DNA from: Panax quinquefolius
Lineage: Eukaryota > Streptophyta > Magnoliopsida > Apiales > Araliaceae
Reading direction: 5' to 3'
Assembly (NCBI GenBank): GCA_020205615.1
Contig: CM035173.1
Coordinates: 48,660,617 to 48,724,616, forward strand
DNA length: 64,000 nt
In this document: piece by piece, positions 1 to 12,290 of the stretch
Layout: the number at the start of each line of letters is the position of its first letter
How positions within the stretch are numbered: position 1 is the first letter of the stretch
Made by a program: the position numbers and the translations under genes
The notes under the pieces: generated by a model
What the model was told of the DNA's origin: nothing
Databases searched by the model: none
What the model saw: only the letters and a program-made list of their open reading frames with translations

Positions 1-209
1 TTTTGCCTATCCATTGAACCTCCAATACATGGAATGAAGAGATACAACATGGATTAGAATAGCACTTTGGATTATAAGAGAACTTAATAAGCAAATTAAT
101 TCCTATCTACTAAATAAACTAGTAAGGCATATAAATAAAAAAAATCCTGGGTTGCCTCCCATTCAGCGCTTGATTTTCAAACTTTCAGCATGACTTTGTC
201 TGGTCAGCA

Positions 210-1438
210 CTATCCAATTCCTATTCGATAGTTGAGGAACCCTCCATCCATCGAAAATAATGTAACTTTTGGTAGGTTCCCTTTTATGATGGCATTCGAA
301 TTAAAGTCACCTAACATGCTTTGTTTAAATAAGTGCCTAATTGAGAATGTTAAATAACTAGGTGTTTTTCCGTCCGTTGAGCCTATGATTCGATTGGGGC
401 TTTGAGGCTTGGCAAGCACAACGGGCTCTTCTTCTATCTTTTCCTCCTCATCTCACCATGGCTTCACATTTGTACTAGTTCTCATGTCATAAAGAGCCTT
501 GCCGACGACATAACTACCAAGCGATCACAGTTTTGCAAATCTAACTGGACCCTTGATCTTTGGCGGAGAAGGACTTGGGGCACTAATAACATCGGCTCAT
601 TGTCGTTGGTACTCACAGTTAATTCTTCACCGACCTTATTTTCATTATCCCCACCCATCTCCTCTTTTTCAACAACTCGTGGCTCATCCAACGGTAGATT
701 TGGTTCGGGCACTTCATCATACTCGGAATCCTCATCATAACACCAATTTATTTGAGGACAATTGTTCAAGGCTTTGAACATTTGATCCATCTGGTTCTGC
801 AGATTTTGAATTGATATCTCTTGATTAATCCTCCTTTCCTCATTGGATGATACGAACTTGAACAACAATTCCTCCAACCTTGAATTATCTGTCTCAGTTT
901 TGGAATCCATGTATTGAGGACCATGGGTTGAAGTGGGGATGAGTTGTTCCATCTTGTGCTGAAAATTATGGCTCGATATTACTTTACTCATCATCCTCTC
1001 CTCTTGGTTTGCTATGATTTTTGACATGAATTCTTCCAACTGTGACTTTTCTTCTTGCAATGGAGGTGGACATGAGAATTCCGGTGTGTACGTTAGATTT
1101 GGAGCAGAGTATTGATCTTGATAATTATAGCTCTATGATGAATTTGGGTGATACCCCCAAACTTGATGATAACTGGGATAAGAATAGTTGTTGAGGTAGT
1201 TACCACCGTACTATAGCGGCCCAAGACTAATAGTGCATTGATTACTTGGGTGATTGCCAGCACAATAATTGCAAGTAACTGCTATCCTTCAATTACGTTG
1301 GGCTACAACAACGTCCAACCTCCTCAAAAGTGTCTCAAGTTGTGCTGATAATGCAGAAAATACATTGAGTCCATCAATCCCCGCTCCCCTTGGTTGAGTC
1401 AAATTCGTATATGGCCATTGATAATTGCATCCAACCAT
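210..1438 (-). pseudogene. truncated gypsy gag, copy 1 of E1
   Basis: Decayed gag-like gene read right to left. The ATG at 1438 opens MVGCNYQWPYTN, followed by a short leucine-rich helix and a zinc knuckle of the form C-x2-C-x3-H-x4-C (CNYCAGNHPSNQC, about 1300-1240), the type common in plant gypsy gag. Downstream come a YPNYHQVWGYHPD-like tract, heptad-like charged helices with repeated NQEER and NEERR motifs (open frame 1060-482), and a tail with RLEELL, DQMFKALNNCP and an acidic stretch. A stop just before the knuckle and at least two frame changes break it; the tail resumes in another frame at 419-210. No capsid-like N-terminal part is present, so the protein starts almost at the nucleic-acid-binding part. 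No protease or RT follows. Family assignment is by motif only. Confidence 0.7.
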
Positions 1439-1561
1439 GGTACCTGAAACTAGGGAGAGAAATAGGAAGATAATAAAATAAAAGAAAATAAAGAAAAAAA
1501 AAGGTTTAAATTAACACTAATTTGATTGAAGCTAATATTGGAAAAAAAAATATTAAACTAA

Positions 1562-1580
1562 TTCCCCGACAACGACGCCA
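1562..1580 (-). promoter_or_regulatory. primer-binding site (tRNA-Asp type), E1 copy 1
   Basis: The minus strand reads TGGCGTCGTTGTCGGGGAA, close to the TGGCGCCGTTGCCGGGG site complementary to the 3' end of plant tRNA-Asp. It lies 6 bp inside the LTR end, the expected place for minus-strand DNA priming in Athila-like and related gypsy elements. Confidence 0.85.
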
Positions 1581-1586
1581 AAAACT

Positions 1587-3404
1587 TGTTGGGTAAAATC
1601 TAGTTACGCACAACACGCAAGTATGCGTGTTCAACAAGTAATATAGTGTAAGTAGAGTATCGTTCCCACAGAGAATTAGTTAACAAGAATTACCAAGTAC
1701 TAACATATAACCAATTTAATCTTATTTAAACAAATGATTTAATATTTTAATTTAAAATAATTAATTAAACTATTAGTAACTATCCCTATAATGAAACAAG
1801 GTAATGAAGACTCGAGATTATAATTTCACTTATTATTTCATTTAAGTCAACACACTTCCTGTTAAGCCAAGTTATCTATACTGGATTGTTAATCAAGAAC
1901 ACGAAAGTAAAATATGGCCATCTGTCAATGCACCATACTATATCAAATCAAATCCACAGATGATAGAATCAAATTGAACACCCTATTTAATGCATCATAC
2001 TCATATCAAATTAAATCCACAGATGATAGAATCAAATTGAACACCCTAATTAACTAACCCACTATATCTCTAAGTGACTTACAATTAAAAAGGATTTAAG
2101 TACAAGTTCTTATTCGACTACATGCAATGCTTCGGTATATCTCTATCCTAAGCACAAATCATTAATTCCAACTCCATGTAGAACATATAAATACATGCTA
2201 TTATGATCAGATCTAAATCCATAATCTATCACTCAAGTTCATATAGATTATCACAGTAATTGTTAGCTAGGCAATTAAGCAATTAAGGGCAAATCATAAT
2301 AGACAATCCAAATATAGCTAATAAGACTAACAAAGAAGCATATCAAAGTAAACTACACACTAAGATCCATAGTAATCTGAAAACAGATTTTAATTCATAA
2401 CGGAACTAGAATCCATCATCCACAATTGATTAAGCATTAAAAGATACAAATAGATAAGAAAAGAAATTAGAATTGAGATAAACAAATCTGTATTCTCCTG
2501 CTTCCAATCTGTTTCTCCAATGATGATCAATAGTTTTAATCTTCAGTTCTAATCTAATTTAGGGTTCCTAATCTACTATAATCTAATCTAATAAAATTTC
2601 TTCTCTCCTCCTTGCAATTCTCCTCCTTTTATATGCCTCTTTATATGTCTTTAAGTCCTCTTAGAAGTGCTTGAATCAATCAGCTCGAACCAATCCTTCT
2701 TGAACTCAAATTCTAACAAAATTCAATTTTTCTACACGTACCTCCACCCCGACTGGCTTTTTTACACTGCTAGGCCCGCCCTGGCTGGCATAATTACTGT
2801 TTTTCAGGTTGTACCCTCGCCCTGGCTAGAGTTTTGTGTATAGAAAGCCCACCCAAGCGGGGGTCCTTTTTCTGCTGCAGTGTCCTCTGGTAAAACGACC
2901 ATAACTTTTGATCCGGGAGGAGTTACGTGGCCTGCCACCTATCAAATTGAAGCTCTCGACGAGCTCTACAGTTTTTACTCTTTGAGAATTGAGAAATAAC
3001 GGACGGATGAAGGTATAAATTGGGTTGGAAGTGACTGCTATGCAAATGGCCATCCAAAACAATGAAGTTCAACGTCCGTTGGCACAAAGGTCATAACTCT
3101 TGCATCCGAACTCCAATTGGAATAATTAAAGATGTTCCGAAAAGCAAAGAAGAAGCTCTACAACATAATCCAAGTTCCAAGCCAAGAACATGAAAGAACA
3201 TGAAATGAACATAAAAGCCCAAATGATGTCCGCTTTTCCTTGCGTTTTCCTTGCTTTTCCTTACCAATAGTCGCTCACATCGCTCCCAAACATATAATCT
3301 AAAATATGAACACAAAATACATGAAAAGTAGCTAAGAAACATGAATATAAGCAACTAATTCAAGTAACAAATACCGAATAAGTAGGTATAAAATCTACTT
3401 ATCA
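1587..3404 (-). repeat. E1 LTR (complete, 1818 bp)
   Basis: On the minus strand it begins TGATAAGTAG and ends CCCAACA, so it has TG...CA ends. It is flanked by a PBS on one side (1562-1580) and a G-rich polypurine tract on the other (3405-3420). The second LTR of E1 (6380-6669 plus 15144-16598) aligns along its whole length. It is shared by two tandem units: 3' LTR for one and 5' LTR for the next. ORFs at 2826-3354 are chance frames in this LTR. Confidence 0.9.
1927..2051. repeat. 62-bp tandem duplication inside E1 LTR
   Basis: Two adjacent copies, each ending in GATGATAGAATCAAATTGAA, start at 1927 and 1989. The partner LTR at 15190-15260 has a single copy, so the duplication arose after the two LTRs separated. 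It accounts for most of the LTR length difference. Confidence 0.8.
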
Positions 3405-3420
3405 AATACCCCAAAACTTA
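3405..3420 (-). promoter_or_regulatory. E1 polypurine tract
   Basis: Minus-strand AAGTTTTGGGGTATT lies directly against the LTR start TGATAAG. This is the usual site for plus-strand DNA priming. It fixes the orientation of the unit 3405-6379 and marks 1587-3404 as its 3' LTR. Confidence 0.75.
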
Positions 3421-4994
3421 AACCGTTGCTTGTCCCCAACCAACACAATATAATGCAATCTACATGCTATGAAATGCAACTAATCTATATGACTCCAAAT
3501 CCAGCAATAATGACAGAAACAAGTCTATTCAACCGACCTCAGTGAAATCAAATAAACATGACAATTCTTCATATCAAAACCAATCAACAATTTCCTAGTC
3601 AATCATCAAGTCTTAAACTGTTATTATTGGTATAGTGCGTGTGTGCTCAACATCTATGCTAACTAATATAATGCTAAATACAGCACATAATAGATCTCTT
3701 TAAAGGTATCATACAGTGCAAACTCACAAAATACATGAACAAGCTAAATCCAACAAAATTCAAACATCCACCAAGTTCAAGAGTCCAATCCGGGATACTT
3801 ATGCTTTACCTTTCATTACAGGGGCTTTTTGCTCTTTTCTTGTCTTATTGTTTTTTTTAACCATGACTGTGCAATGTCTCACTCCATTAAGCTAACAGTG
3901 CTACCCATTAGCGAGCTTTCGACCAACGACTCATAGACCATAAAGACCTTAGGGCGCTAGGTGTAAAGACACTCCCTAGGGTGTACTTGCTTAAGTAACA
4001 AAGGCCCCAAAACAAAACTAGACACGATATTTTTTCATCATTTTTTTATTTTTTTGATGAAGCTTATATATCCCAAATTTTTTCCCCAAACTTAAGTGTT
4101 TGTCTAAATTTACTCATCTCCGCCTGTTCATGTCTCTCATTCATTTAAACTAGTATTATCCTTAAGAAGTCCATTATGTATCAATTTAGACTAAATCAAT
4201 CCACATAGTTGTTTTTATTGTGTTATCCTTATTATACCAGTTTCAAACATAAAAAGATTCGATTCATAATAAGAAATCACATCAAAGCTCTAATAGTCAG
4301 TACTATACTTATCTAATTAATTCCAATCTAATCATCGGCCAAAATTGACTGTAACTATCAAACAGCTGAAATCATGAAGATGAACATAGTAACTAACTTC
4401 TATTTTTGAATTTTTGTAAAACATAAAAAAAACTATTTTTTATAGACATAAATAAAAACTATTTACAACTACTCTACTATGCAAACTATTATGCACTTAC
4501 ACTATATGAATGCAAACATATTATAAACCTAAACTAAACAAACATGACAACTTATGCAAAACTAAAATAACTACATTAAACATACAAAACTAAACTAATT
4601 AACTCCCCCAAACTTAACAATTACAATGTCCTCATTGTAAAATAAAGCATTAAGTGGACGAGGACTTCCCTGTAATCATTAAAGCTTGTGGTGATGGTGG
4701 CGTGGCACAAAGATTGAAAACTCCTCCACATCAGAATTTGAAGGAGGATAATGTGTCACGGGCTCAGGCTGGAGCTTCCCTTTCCATAATCTTTTGCCTA
4801 TCCATTGAACCTCCAATACCTGCAATGAAGAGAGACAACATGGATTAGAATAACACTTTGGATTAGAAAAGAACTTAATAAGAAAATTAATTCCTATCTA
4901 TTAAATAAACTAGTAAAGCATACAAATATAAAAATTCATGGGTTGCCTCCCAATCAGCGCTTGATTTACAGTCTTTTAGCCTGACTTTGTCTGG
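3421..4994 (-). other. E1 internal non-coding 3' region
   Basis: About 1.6 kb between the gag stop and the polypurine tract. No protease, RT, RNase H or integrase motif was seen in any frame. A second G-rich purine run (minus strand, around 4600-4615, opposite CTCCCCCAAACTTAAC) resembles an internal polypurine tract. The region is AT-rich and low in complexity, as in large non-autonomous gag-only elements. The small plus ORF at 4654-4848 has no recognisable content. Confidence 0.6.
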
Positions 4995-6226
4995 TCAGCA
5001 CCATCCAATTCCTCTTCGATAGTTGAGGAACCCTCCATCCATCAGAAATAATGTAACTTTTGGTAGGTTCCCTTTTGTGATGGCTTTCGAATTAAAGTCA
5101 CCTAACATACTTTGTTTAAATAAGTGCCTAATTGAGAATGTTAAATAACTAGGTGCTTTTCCGTCCGTTGAGCCTATGATTCGATTGGGGCTTTGAGGCT
5201 TGGCAAGCAAAACGGGCTCTTCTTCTATCTTCTCCTCCTTATCCCACCATGGCTTCACATTTATACTAGCTCTCATGTCATAAAGAGCCTTACTGATGAC
5301 ATGACTACCAAGCGAGCACGGTTTTGCAAATCTAACTGGACCCTTGATCTTTGGCGGAGAAGGCACTTGGGGCACTAATAACATCGGCTCATTCTCGTTG
5401 GTACACACAGTTAGTTCTTCATCGACCTTGTTTTCATTATCCCCACCCGTCTCCTCTTTTTCAACATCTCGTGGCTCATCCAATGGTAGATTTGGTTCGG
5501 GCACTTCATCATACTCGGAATCCTCGTCATAACACCAATTGTTTTGAGGACAGTTGTTCAAGGCTTTGAACATTTGATCCATCTGGTTCTGCAGATTTTG
5601 AATTGATATCTCTTGATTAATCCTCCTTTCCTCATTGGATGCTACGAACTTGGACAACAATTCCTCCAACCTTGAATTATCTATCTCAGTTTTGGAATCC
5701 ATGTATTTAGGACCATAGGTTGAAGTGGGGATGCGTTGTTCCATCTTGTGCTAAAAATTGTGGCTCGATATTACTTGACTCATCACCCTTTCCTCTTGGT
5801 TTGCTATGATTTTTGACATTAATTCTTCCAACTGTAACTTGTCTTCTTGCAATGGAGGTGGACATGAGAATTCCGGTGTGTATGTTGGATTTGGAGCAGA
5901 GTATTGATCTTGATAATTATAGCTCTATGATGAATCTGGGTGATACCCCCAAACTTGATGATAATTGGGATAAGAAAAGTTGTTGAGTTAGTTACCACCA
6001 TACTATACCTGCCCAAGACTATGGTGCATTGATTACTCGGGTGATTGCCAGCACAATAATTACAAATAACTGCTATCCTTTGATTACGTTGGGCTGCAAC
6101 AACGTCCAACCTCCTCGAAAGTGTCTCAAGTTGTGCTGATAATGCAGAAAATACATTGAGTTCATCAATCCCCGCTCCCCTTGGTTAAGTCATATTCGTA
6201 TATGGCCATTGATAATTGCATCCAAC
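4995..6226 (-). pseudogene. truncated gypsy gag, copy 2 of E1
   Basis: Partner of the copy at 210-1438. The ATG at 6226 opens MVGCNYQWPYTN and meets a stop at 6185. The zinc knuckle CNYCAGNHPSNQC is in the frame at 6109-5819. The longest open piece is 249 codons (5744-4995): charged helix repeats (NEERRINQEISIQNLQNQ), an acidic DEDSEYDEVPEPN stretch, a PSPPKIKGPVRFAKPCSLGS segment and a basic tail ending GGFLNYRRGIGWC. A frame change at about 5990 and a stop at about 5750 separate the parts. In E1 this is the only gene; it would encode a short RNA-binding gag-like protein without enzyme domains. Whether it was ever functional cannot be said. Confidence 0.7.
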
Positions 6227-6354
6227 CATGGTACCTGAAACTAGTGAGAGAAATAGGAAGATAATAAAATAAAAGAAAATAAAGAAAGAAAAAAATGTTT
6301 GAATTAAGACTAATTTGATTGAAGCTAATATTGGGAAAAAAAATATTAAACTAA

Positions 6355-6373
6355 TTTCCCGACAACGACGCCA
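6355..6373 (-). promoter_or_regulatory. primer-binding site (tRNA-Asp type), E1 copy 2
   Basis: Same minus-strand TGGCGTCGTTGTCGGG site as at 1562-1580, 6 bp from the LTR end at 6380. Confidence 0.85.
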
Positions 6374-7406
6374 AAAACTTGTTGGGTAAAATCTAGTTAC
6401 GCACAACACGCAAGTATGCATGGTCAACAAGTAATATAGTGTAAGTAGAGTATCATTCCCATAGAGAATTAGTTAACAAGAATTACCAAGTATTAACATA
6501 TAACTAATTTAATCTTATTTAAACAAATGTTTTAATATTTTAATTTAAAATAATTAATTAAACTATTACTAACTATCCCTAGAATGAAACAAGGTAATGA
6601 AGACTCGAGATTACAATTTTACTTATTGTTTCATTTAAGTCAACACACTTCTTGTTAAGCCAAGTTATCTGTGAGACCCCAGATTTTATCAATAAAGATT
6701 TAAATTTTGTCGAAATAATTTTTAATATTATGGTGTGAATTTGAGATAATATTATAGTTGTGGGTAGTATTTATAAATTTTGCAAAGTATGCAAGTGGTT
6801 ATATTATATTCGATTGGTCTGGGAATATTCGGTTTAGCAGGAATATTCGATAACTACTCAATCATTGGTGGACCAATAACAATGTAATTATCATTTGATC
6901 GAGAAAAACGATAAAAAATATTTTATTAAAATAATGGCGGAAGTTTTACCGTTGATATCGTTGAACTACTCGACAGTAGTAAAAGTACAAAGAATACGTG
7001 TGGTCGCATAAGAAGACACCAGTATTGATTATCGATGCTTATGTGAGAAGTCACCGGTTTGATTCTATTATTGTCGATTAATAATATGAATTATTATAGC
7101 GATAATGACGCTTTTGTTTTATTCAGTATTATTAACGTAATAAAAAATGTAAACATCTTTTTATATAAAATGTAATACTTTATTAAAGTTATTCTATAAA
7201 TAGAATATATTATATTTTATTATTATGCATAGTGTTGCATAGTGTTTTTGCATAGTGTTGCATAGTGTTTGCATAGTAAAATGTTTTTATATAAATAGAA
7301 TATATTATATTTTATTTAAAAGATTTTGCTTTTAAATATGGACCGCCGATTAAAGTAAATCAATCTGGACCGCTTCATGGATTAATTACTATGCATTCTA
7401 TTTTCC

Positions 7407-7414
7407 TATAAATA
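7407..7414 (+). promoter_or_regulatory. TATA box of E2 5' LTR
   Basis: TATAAATA in CCTATAAATAGAAGCTCATTC, followed about 60 bp on by GAGAGAAA-rich leader sequence. The same block occurs in E3 (34520), E4 and E5 (minus), which supports a conserved promoter core. Confidence 0.7.
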
Positions 7415-7599
7415 GAAGCTCATTCCTTCATTATTTTCTTATTTAATTCAATTGAAACTCTAGAGAAAGAAATTATAGAGAGAAGCTATAGAGAGAAAAT
7501 CTATAGAGAGAAAAGAAGAAGAGTATTCGGTACTTCACTACTTTGATATCCAAAGTGTCTTTTACGTAAGGGGTATTATTTGTTGTATCCGTAAGGGTG

Positions 7600-8110
7600 T
7601 TATTCTTTTTATTCATGAAGAGAACTTCGTTATTCCATTCATTATTATTCTGTTTGAATAACTCAGTAAAAGTGGTATACCCTATACATAACCTCGTATA
7701 TGCGGCGTAGATACCCTATACTTGGTGAAATCCTTATGTTATTCCATTCTTATTTATTCTGTTGAATAACTCAGATACACGTGGAATCCCCTATACTTGG
7801 TGATCTTCTTCGTTATTCCATTCTTTATTATTCTCATTGAATATCCGTCGTGTGTTTTACACCGGACGGGTTCCATTGTTTATTATTCCGCATTTATTAT
7901 TCTCGCGTTGGAATATCCTCGTTCATGTGTTTTACACCGGACTCGGTTCCATTGTTTATTATTCAAAGATATTATTATTCTGTTGATCATCCGCTTGTGT
8001 GAATTTCACCGACACCGTTCCGTTATTATTATTCTCGTTGAATAACCTCGTCTATGTGAAGTACCGTATGCATGGTGATTTATTTTGTTATTCCATTCTT
8101 TATTATACCC
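7600..8110 (+). repeat. degenerate tandem repeat in E2 5' LTR
   Basis: Units of roughly 60-75 bp built on TTATTCCATTCTTTATTATT, then a GAATA(AC/TCC) block and a variable GGTGA/ACACCGG block. About seven units; the matching array is at 13640-14120. Related arrays occur in E3 (34735-35215) and, inverted, in E5 (60236-60640). Confidence 0.7.
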
Positions 8111-9118
8111 AGTTTGGTTAAAACTTTGACTTCTATACTCCATGAAATTAGTAGAATATCCTTGATATTTGCATTTCATCCAAAGATCTTTTCATGAAAA
8201 TATTCTTCCGATCATTCTTGAATTTTACTCTACAAAACAAAGATCTTGTCGACAATTTGGACGTTATTAATTCTCGGATAAAATAATTCTTGAACTTGTT
8301 TTATTGAATTATTATGTCATTGTCATCATCCCTCATGATATATTATGTTATCTTCGCTTACGTGCATAGATGAACTTAGTATGATTATGACCGTGGATCA
8401 TTCTAAGATAATCATGGCTTGTTATAAATGATGTGATAAAAGTCCTCAAAGGGCTTGTGTAATGCGTTGATGGATAGTTTTTGGTATGATTATGACTGGG
8501 GGTGATTCTAAGATAGTCATGACCATTGATAATTTGATGAAAATCCTCGACCGTGGGCTGTGGATGATTAGATATTGTGGTTTATTCATTAAACCGAGTC
8601 TTAGAGATAAAATTTATGAAAACCTTTTTAAAACCTAAAAGATAGTAGATTTTATTTTCTACTGACTTTTTAATGGATTGCATATTCCACCGCAGCTTAA
8701 ACCGGTTGTCTATTGTATTTTATCGGTTTAACATTGTTCAAGGCTAATGATAATTTATTCTCGCATTATCTTAGTCATAATATTTTTCATCGGGCTAGTT
8801 GAGCTCACCCCTTTCTTTCACCGTTTTCTTCGTGAAATGAGAATATAGTTGAGACGAAGTTGGGGAAACGAGTGATGGTCCCGAAGATAGCATTAGTAGT
8901 CCCTCACTATTCTCGTGAAATAGTGTGATAATAATTGTAATGAGGACTCCTTGAGTATGGATATTGTCTAAATGACAATATTCCTATTAGAACTCTCGTT
9001 TATGTATTGTCGTATGTTACACCTACGATGTATAATTAAGTTTGTATTTGAATTTATGTACCATGTAAGTGGCGACCCAAGATGGGTGACGATACCTAAT
9101 TTTGGGGGCGCCACAGGT

Positions 9119-9131
9119 TGGTATCGAGAGC
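9119..9131 (+). promoter_or_regulatory. primer-binding site (tRNA-iMet type) of E2
   Basis: TGGTATCGAGAGC lies 3 bp after the LTR end. The expected plant site is TGGTATCAGAGC; here CAG reads CGAG, an extra base of the kind seen at many CAG/CTG sites in this window. Confidence 0.75.
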
Positions 9132-9297
9132 TTAGGGATATGATCCCCCGGCCGAGATGTGAGATAAGAACTAGGAAGGAGAGACGGGAATTCCTTCGCT
9201 AGTATGACCTACCTAAATTTATTTGGTATTTAATTGGTCACGTAGAGTATAGGGATAATAGGTGATATGTTAATTAACCCTTGTTTTGTGATGTTGT

Positions 9298-9690
9298 TTG
9301 AGAATGACATCCGAAAATGCCGAGATAAGCAATGAAGCACATGAGAGTGTTGATTCAAATTTAAAACAAAAGGTAATGACCAACAACACGATAATAATCA
9401 TCATCGGTGGCAACGACTATCGTAACAATGATAACCATCGGGGAAATTATCATGTTAAGAATGGTAACCACTTCAAATGGTAATCAAGGCAAAGATAATA
9501 GAAGTGGAAATTGCAAGAAGAGAAGGTCATTTAGCTCAATTTTGTTGTGCACCAAAGTCAAGTCTAGTGGGACGGTGGCACCAAAGGTGGATATGGACAA
9601 AATAAAGTCGTTGGTTTTAGGAAGTGCATTTTTCATGACTTCTCAAAAGCGAGTAAACCGAACAAAGTTAGCACGGGTTAGTTAATTATA
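9298..9690 (+). pseudogene. E2 gag C-terminal remnant
   Basis: An N/G/R/H-rich basic stretch (GGNDYRNNDNHRGNYH) precedes a broken zinc knuckle: in a neighbouring frame about 9515-9545 reads REGHLAQFCC, the second half of a C-x2-C-x4-H-x4-C knuckle. Next come a proline/lysine-containing linker and an FFMTSQKR segment. Two overlapping frames (9298-9483 and 9407-9685) are needed, so at least one frameshift is present. The matrix/capsid part expected upstream is missing: only about 180 bp separate the PBS from this remnant. The product would have been the RNA-binding end of a gypsy gag. Confidence 0.6.
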
Positions 9691-10061
9691 AATTGCGAAG
9701 TCTATACCGTATTAGATACCGGTTCTACCCATTATTTTATTTCACCTAGTTGTGTTCAACGCTTAAATTTGACTCAAGAAGTTAAACTTTGACTTATTGG
9801 TTGAAACTTCGTAAGTAGGAGCCTTCGTTATCGCTTACTATTTTTAAATCTTGTTTGATTCAAATAAACATTTTCACGCTACTCGTCGATCTTATCTTTT
9901 TGAAAATATTTGCCTTTGATGTGATTTTAGGAATCAATTGGTTAACTACTCATCATGCTTTTCAGAAGGTTGTTAGCTTTTATATTCATAACCAACTTGT
10001 TGTGCGTAATTCAAGTAACCAAACCCTAAAGTTAATCATTGTCATATCAAGCCATAAGTAA
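9691..10061 (+). pseudogene. E2 retropepsin (aspartic protease) remnant
   Basis: The frame around 9691-9775 reads NCEVYTVLDTGSTHYFIS; the catalytic DTGS is at 9715-9726. After a frame change, 9855-10061 carries FDVILGINWLTTHHA, the conserved end of gypsy proteases (usually DVILGMDWL). Spacing between the motifs fits one protease domain of about 110 codons. Its role would be cleavage of the gag-pol polyprotein. Frameshifts and the absence of any downstream RT or integrase make it inactive as it stands. Confidence 0.75.
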
Positions 10062-11684
10062 AGAGCCCCGATCCTTTCGTTGTTAACTTCCTTGTGTGGA
10101 ATGCACCGAAGCCAGACTTTCTGTAGGCGACGTCGTGACTGAAAATGGCAAGTTGATAGGTATCATTGTGAGTTGCTATCTAGGTTAAAGGATAGAAGTC
10201 ACAGTTGGTATCAATGTGACGTATTATCCAAGTTTTGGATGAGAGTCACAGTTTTGAATGATATTTCTGTCATTAATAAATTCTCGGCGATTCTTGAAGA
10301 TTTCTAGCCTACCCTAGAGCGTGAAATCGAATTTTGTATCAATTGACCCCAAAGATAAAACCCATTTCTTAAACCTCAAATATTTCTTCAACTAAAAGGA
10401 TCTGTTTACGAGGATTATGATGAAATTCATAATAAAAGCATTGGACTAATGAAAATCATGGGTATATGAAGTATTAGTAAGTGTTATGATGAGTTATGTT
10501 GGTTATTATGTGAAAACATGAAAGTTTCTTAGAAATCACAAAGAGTTGAAAATCGATTTTGGTGAAAATGTAACATGAAATTCAATCGACCAAATCTCCT
10601 ATTATATTTTGAATTTTTGAGTGTGGTTAAGTCCTAGAGTTAGATCTATGAGTTACCTAACTAATCCAAGTGGAATTACTGGAAAAGGTGTTGTAGATTT
10701 ACGTGTGGACTGATTTTAATAAAGAATGAAAAAGCTGGAAATTTCAAAAAGCTATCGATTTTATTTTTAAAAGGGCATTTTCGGCCACTTAAATTATGAG
10801 AAAAAATTCTAGCCTTTTGGGAAATGAAAGTATATGGTATAAGGTAACTCCTGTCCAAAATGAGCTTATTCTCGACTTAAAATGAGCAAGTTATGACTAT
10901 TTCAATATTTAGGTTTTTCCGATTGAAAAAACTATATAACCTGAGTTCTACAACTCCGATGACCATGAAATTTAAATCGAGGCTCACATTAACATGTGTA
11001 AGGTCCTGCCAAGATTTGGGAATTTTGGAGTTAAACTTGAGGTAGCTAATTTCTTAAGGAATTAATTAGAAATTGATTTTGAAAAATAGTAAATGAATTT
11101 TAAAAATTTCGAGAAAAATATATTTTCATTATGGGACTATATTATGCTAAATCCCCAGAAAAGAAATATTTTTGGGACTGATTTGGTATTTTTCATGAAA
11201 ATAGTTTAGTTACTTAACATATGAAGTTAAATATGTTATGTGAAGTAACAAAGTTGAAAATAGGATTTTATGGCTAGAATCTATATATAGTAGTATATGC
11301 ATATTTTGTTTTGAGGGATTTGATAATTGGTGATGATATCTTATGAGTATGGCATTTTGAATGATTAAATGCATTATATGGTAAAGCGTAAACAATTGAG
11401 ATAAATTGTTTATAAAAAGAAGTGATTAAAATATTGTTATAATATTAATGATATTAGATTATGAGATTATTAAGTGATTGATAACATGGGGATATTCTTG
11501 AACTCGGATAAATTATATTATAAATGTTTAATATTTATCATTTATCTCATTTGATTGATTCTTTATATCATTATCCTCATGCTTATATTATGTTGAAAGT
11601 CATCTACGGCCTCAGAAAGTGCATAGATGGACTTGGTATGATTATGACCGTGGATTGTTGGTATAATCATAACCGTAATTGAAA
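10062..11684 (+). other. E2 internal non-coding region
   Basis: No protein motif was recognised. A repeated phrase with AGAGTCACAGTT (about 10195-10250) also occurs near the 3' end of E3 (37530). From about 11080 the sequence closely follows E3 35520-35960, so LTR-like sequence sits inside the E2 internal region. Minus ORFs at 10676 and 11210 are chance frames. Confidence 0.55.
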
Positions 11685-12290
11685 ACACGATTATCTTTCG
11701 CACGAAGTGTATGGATAATTTATGGTCGTGATACTAATGAATACACGATTATCTTCGCCGTCAGTAGTATGGATAATTTGTGGTCGTGATACTAATGAAT
11801 ACACGATTATCTTTCGCACGTAGTGCATGGATAATTCGTGGTCGTGATACTAATGAATACACGATTATCTTTGGTAGTAGTGCATGGATAATTTGTGGTC
11901 GTGATACTAATGAATACACGATTATCTTTGGTAGTAGCATGGATAATTTGTGGTCGTGATACTAATGAATACACGATTATCTTTCGTCGTAGTGCATGGA
12001 TAATTCGTGGTCGGATACTAATGAATACACGATTATCTTTGGCCGTAGTGCATGGATAATTTGTGGTCGTGATACTAATGAATACACAATTATCATTGGC
12101 AGAAGTGCATGGAAAATTTGTGGTCGTGATACTAATGAATACACGATTATCTTTGGTCGTAGTGCATGGATAATTTGTGGTCGTGATACTAATGAATACA
12201 CGATTATCTTTCGTAGTAGTGCATGGATAATTCGTGGTCGTGATACTAATGAATATCCTTGGCTCAGTAGTGTGGGGATGATTCGATGAT
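11685..12290 (+). repeat. 57-bp minisatellite in E2
   Basis: About ten direct tandem units, each containing ACACGATTATC, a GTAGTGCATGGATAAT block and TGGTCGTGATACTAATGAAT. Unit length is mostly 57-59 bp, a multiple of three in part of the array, so both strands stay open locally (plus 11996-12289, minus 12318-11977). A single related unit is in E3 at 36263-36330. The frames encode only the repeat and have no recognisable function. Confidence 0.85.

Larger units (their letters stand above)
1..1586 (-). mobile_element. E1 internal region, second tandem unit (partial)
   Basis: This stretch repeats 4791-6379 nearly base for base at an offset of about 4.79 kb, so it is a second copy of the E1 internal region (PBS, leader, gag), cut by the window edge. 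Together with the LTR at 1587-3404 and the unit at 3405-6379 it forms a head-to-tail LTR-internal-LTR-internal array. On the minus strand the order is LTR, PBS, purine-rich leader of about 120 bp, gag. The copy differs from its partner by scattered substitutions and small indels. Confidence 0.85.
6670..9115 (+). repeat. E2 5' LTR
   Basis: Starts TGTGAGACCCC and ends GGGCGCCACA, 2446 bp. It aligns throughout with 12704-15138. Differences are mostly one- or two-base indels, many at CAG/CTG sites. It contains a TATA box, a GAGA-rich stretch after it (7450-7515) and a run of degenerate repeats (about 7600-8110). The ORF at 7797-8045 is a frame through those repeats. Confidence 0.9.

Noticed and set aside
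2826..3354. ORFs of 78 and 87 codons in the E1 LTR
   Set aside because: They lie within the LTR, the partner LTR keeps only parts of them (15937-16461), and no domain is evident.
11685..12290. CRISPR-like regular repeats
   Set aside because: Units are contiguous and vary throughout; there are no unique spacers and the context is a plant retrotransposon.
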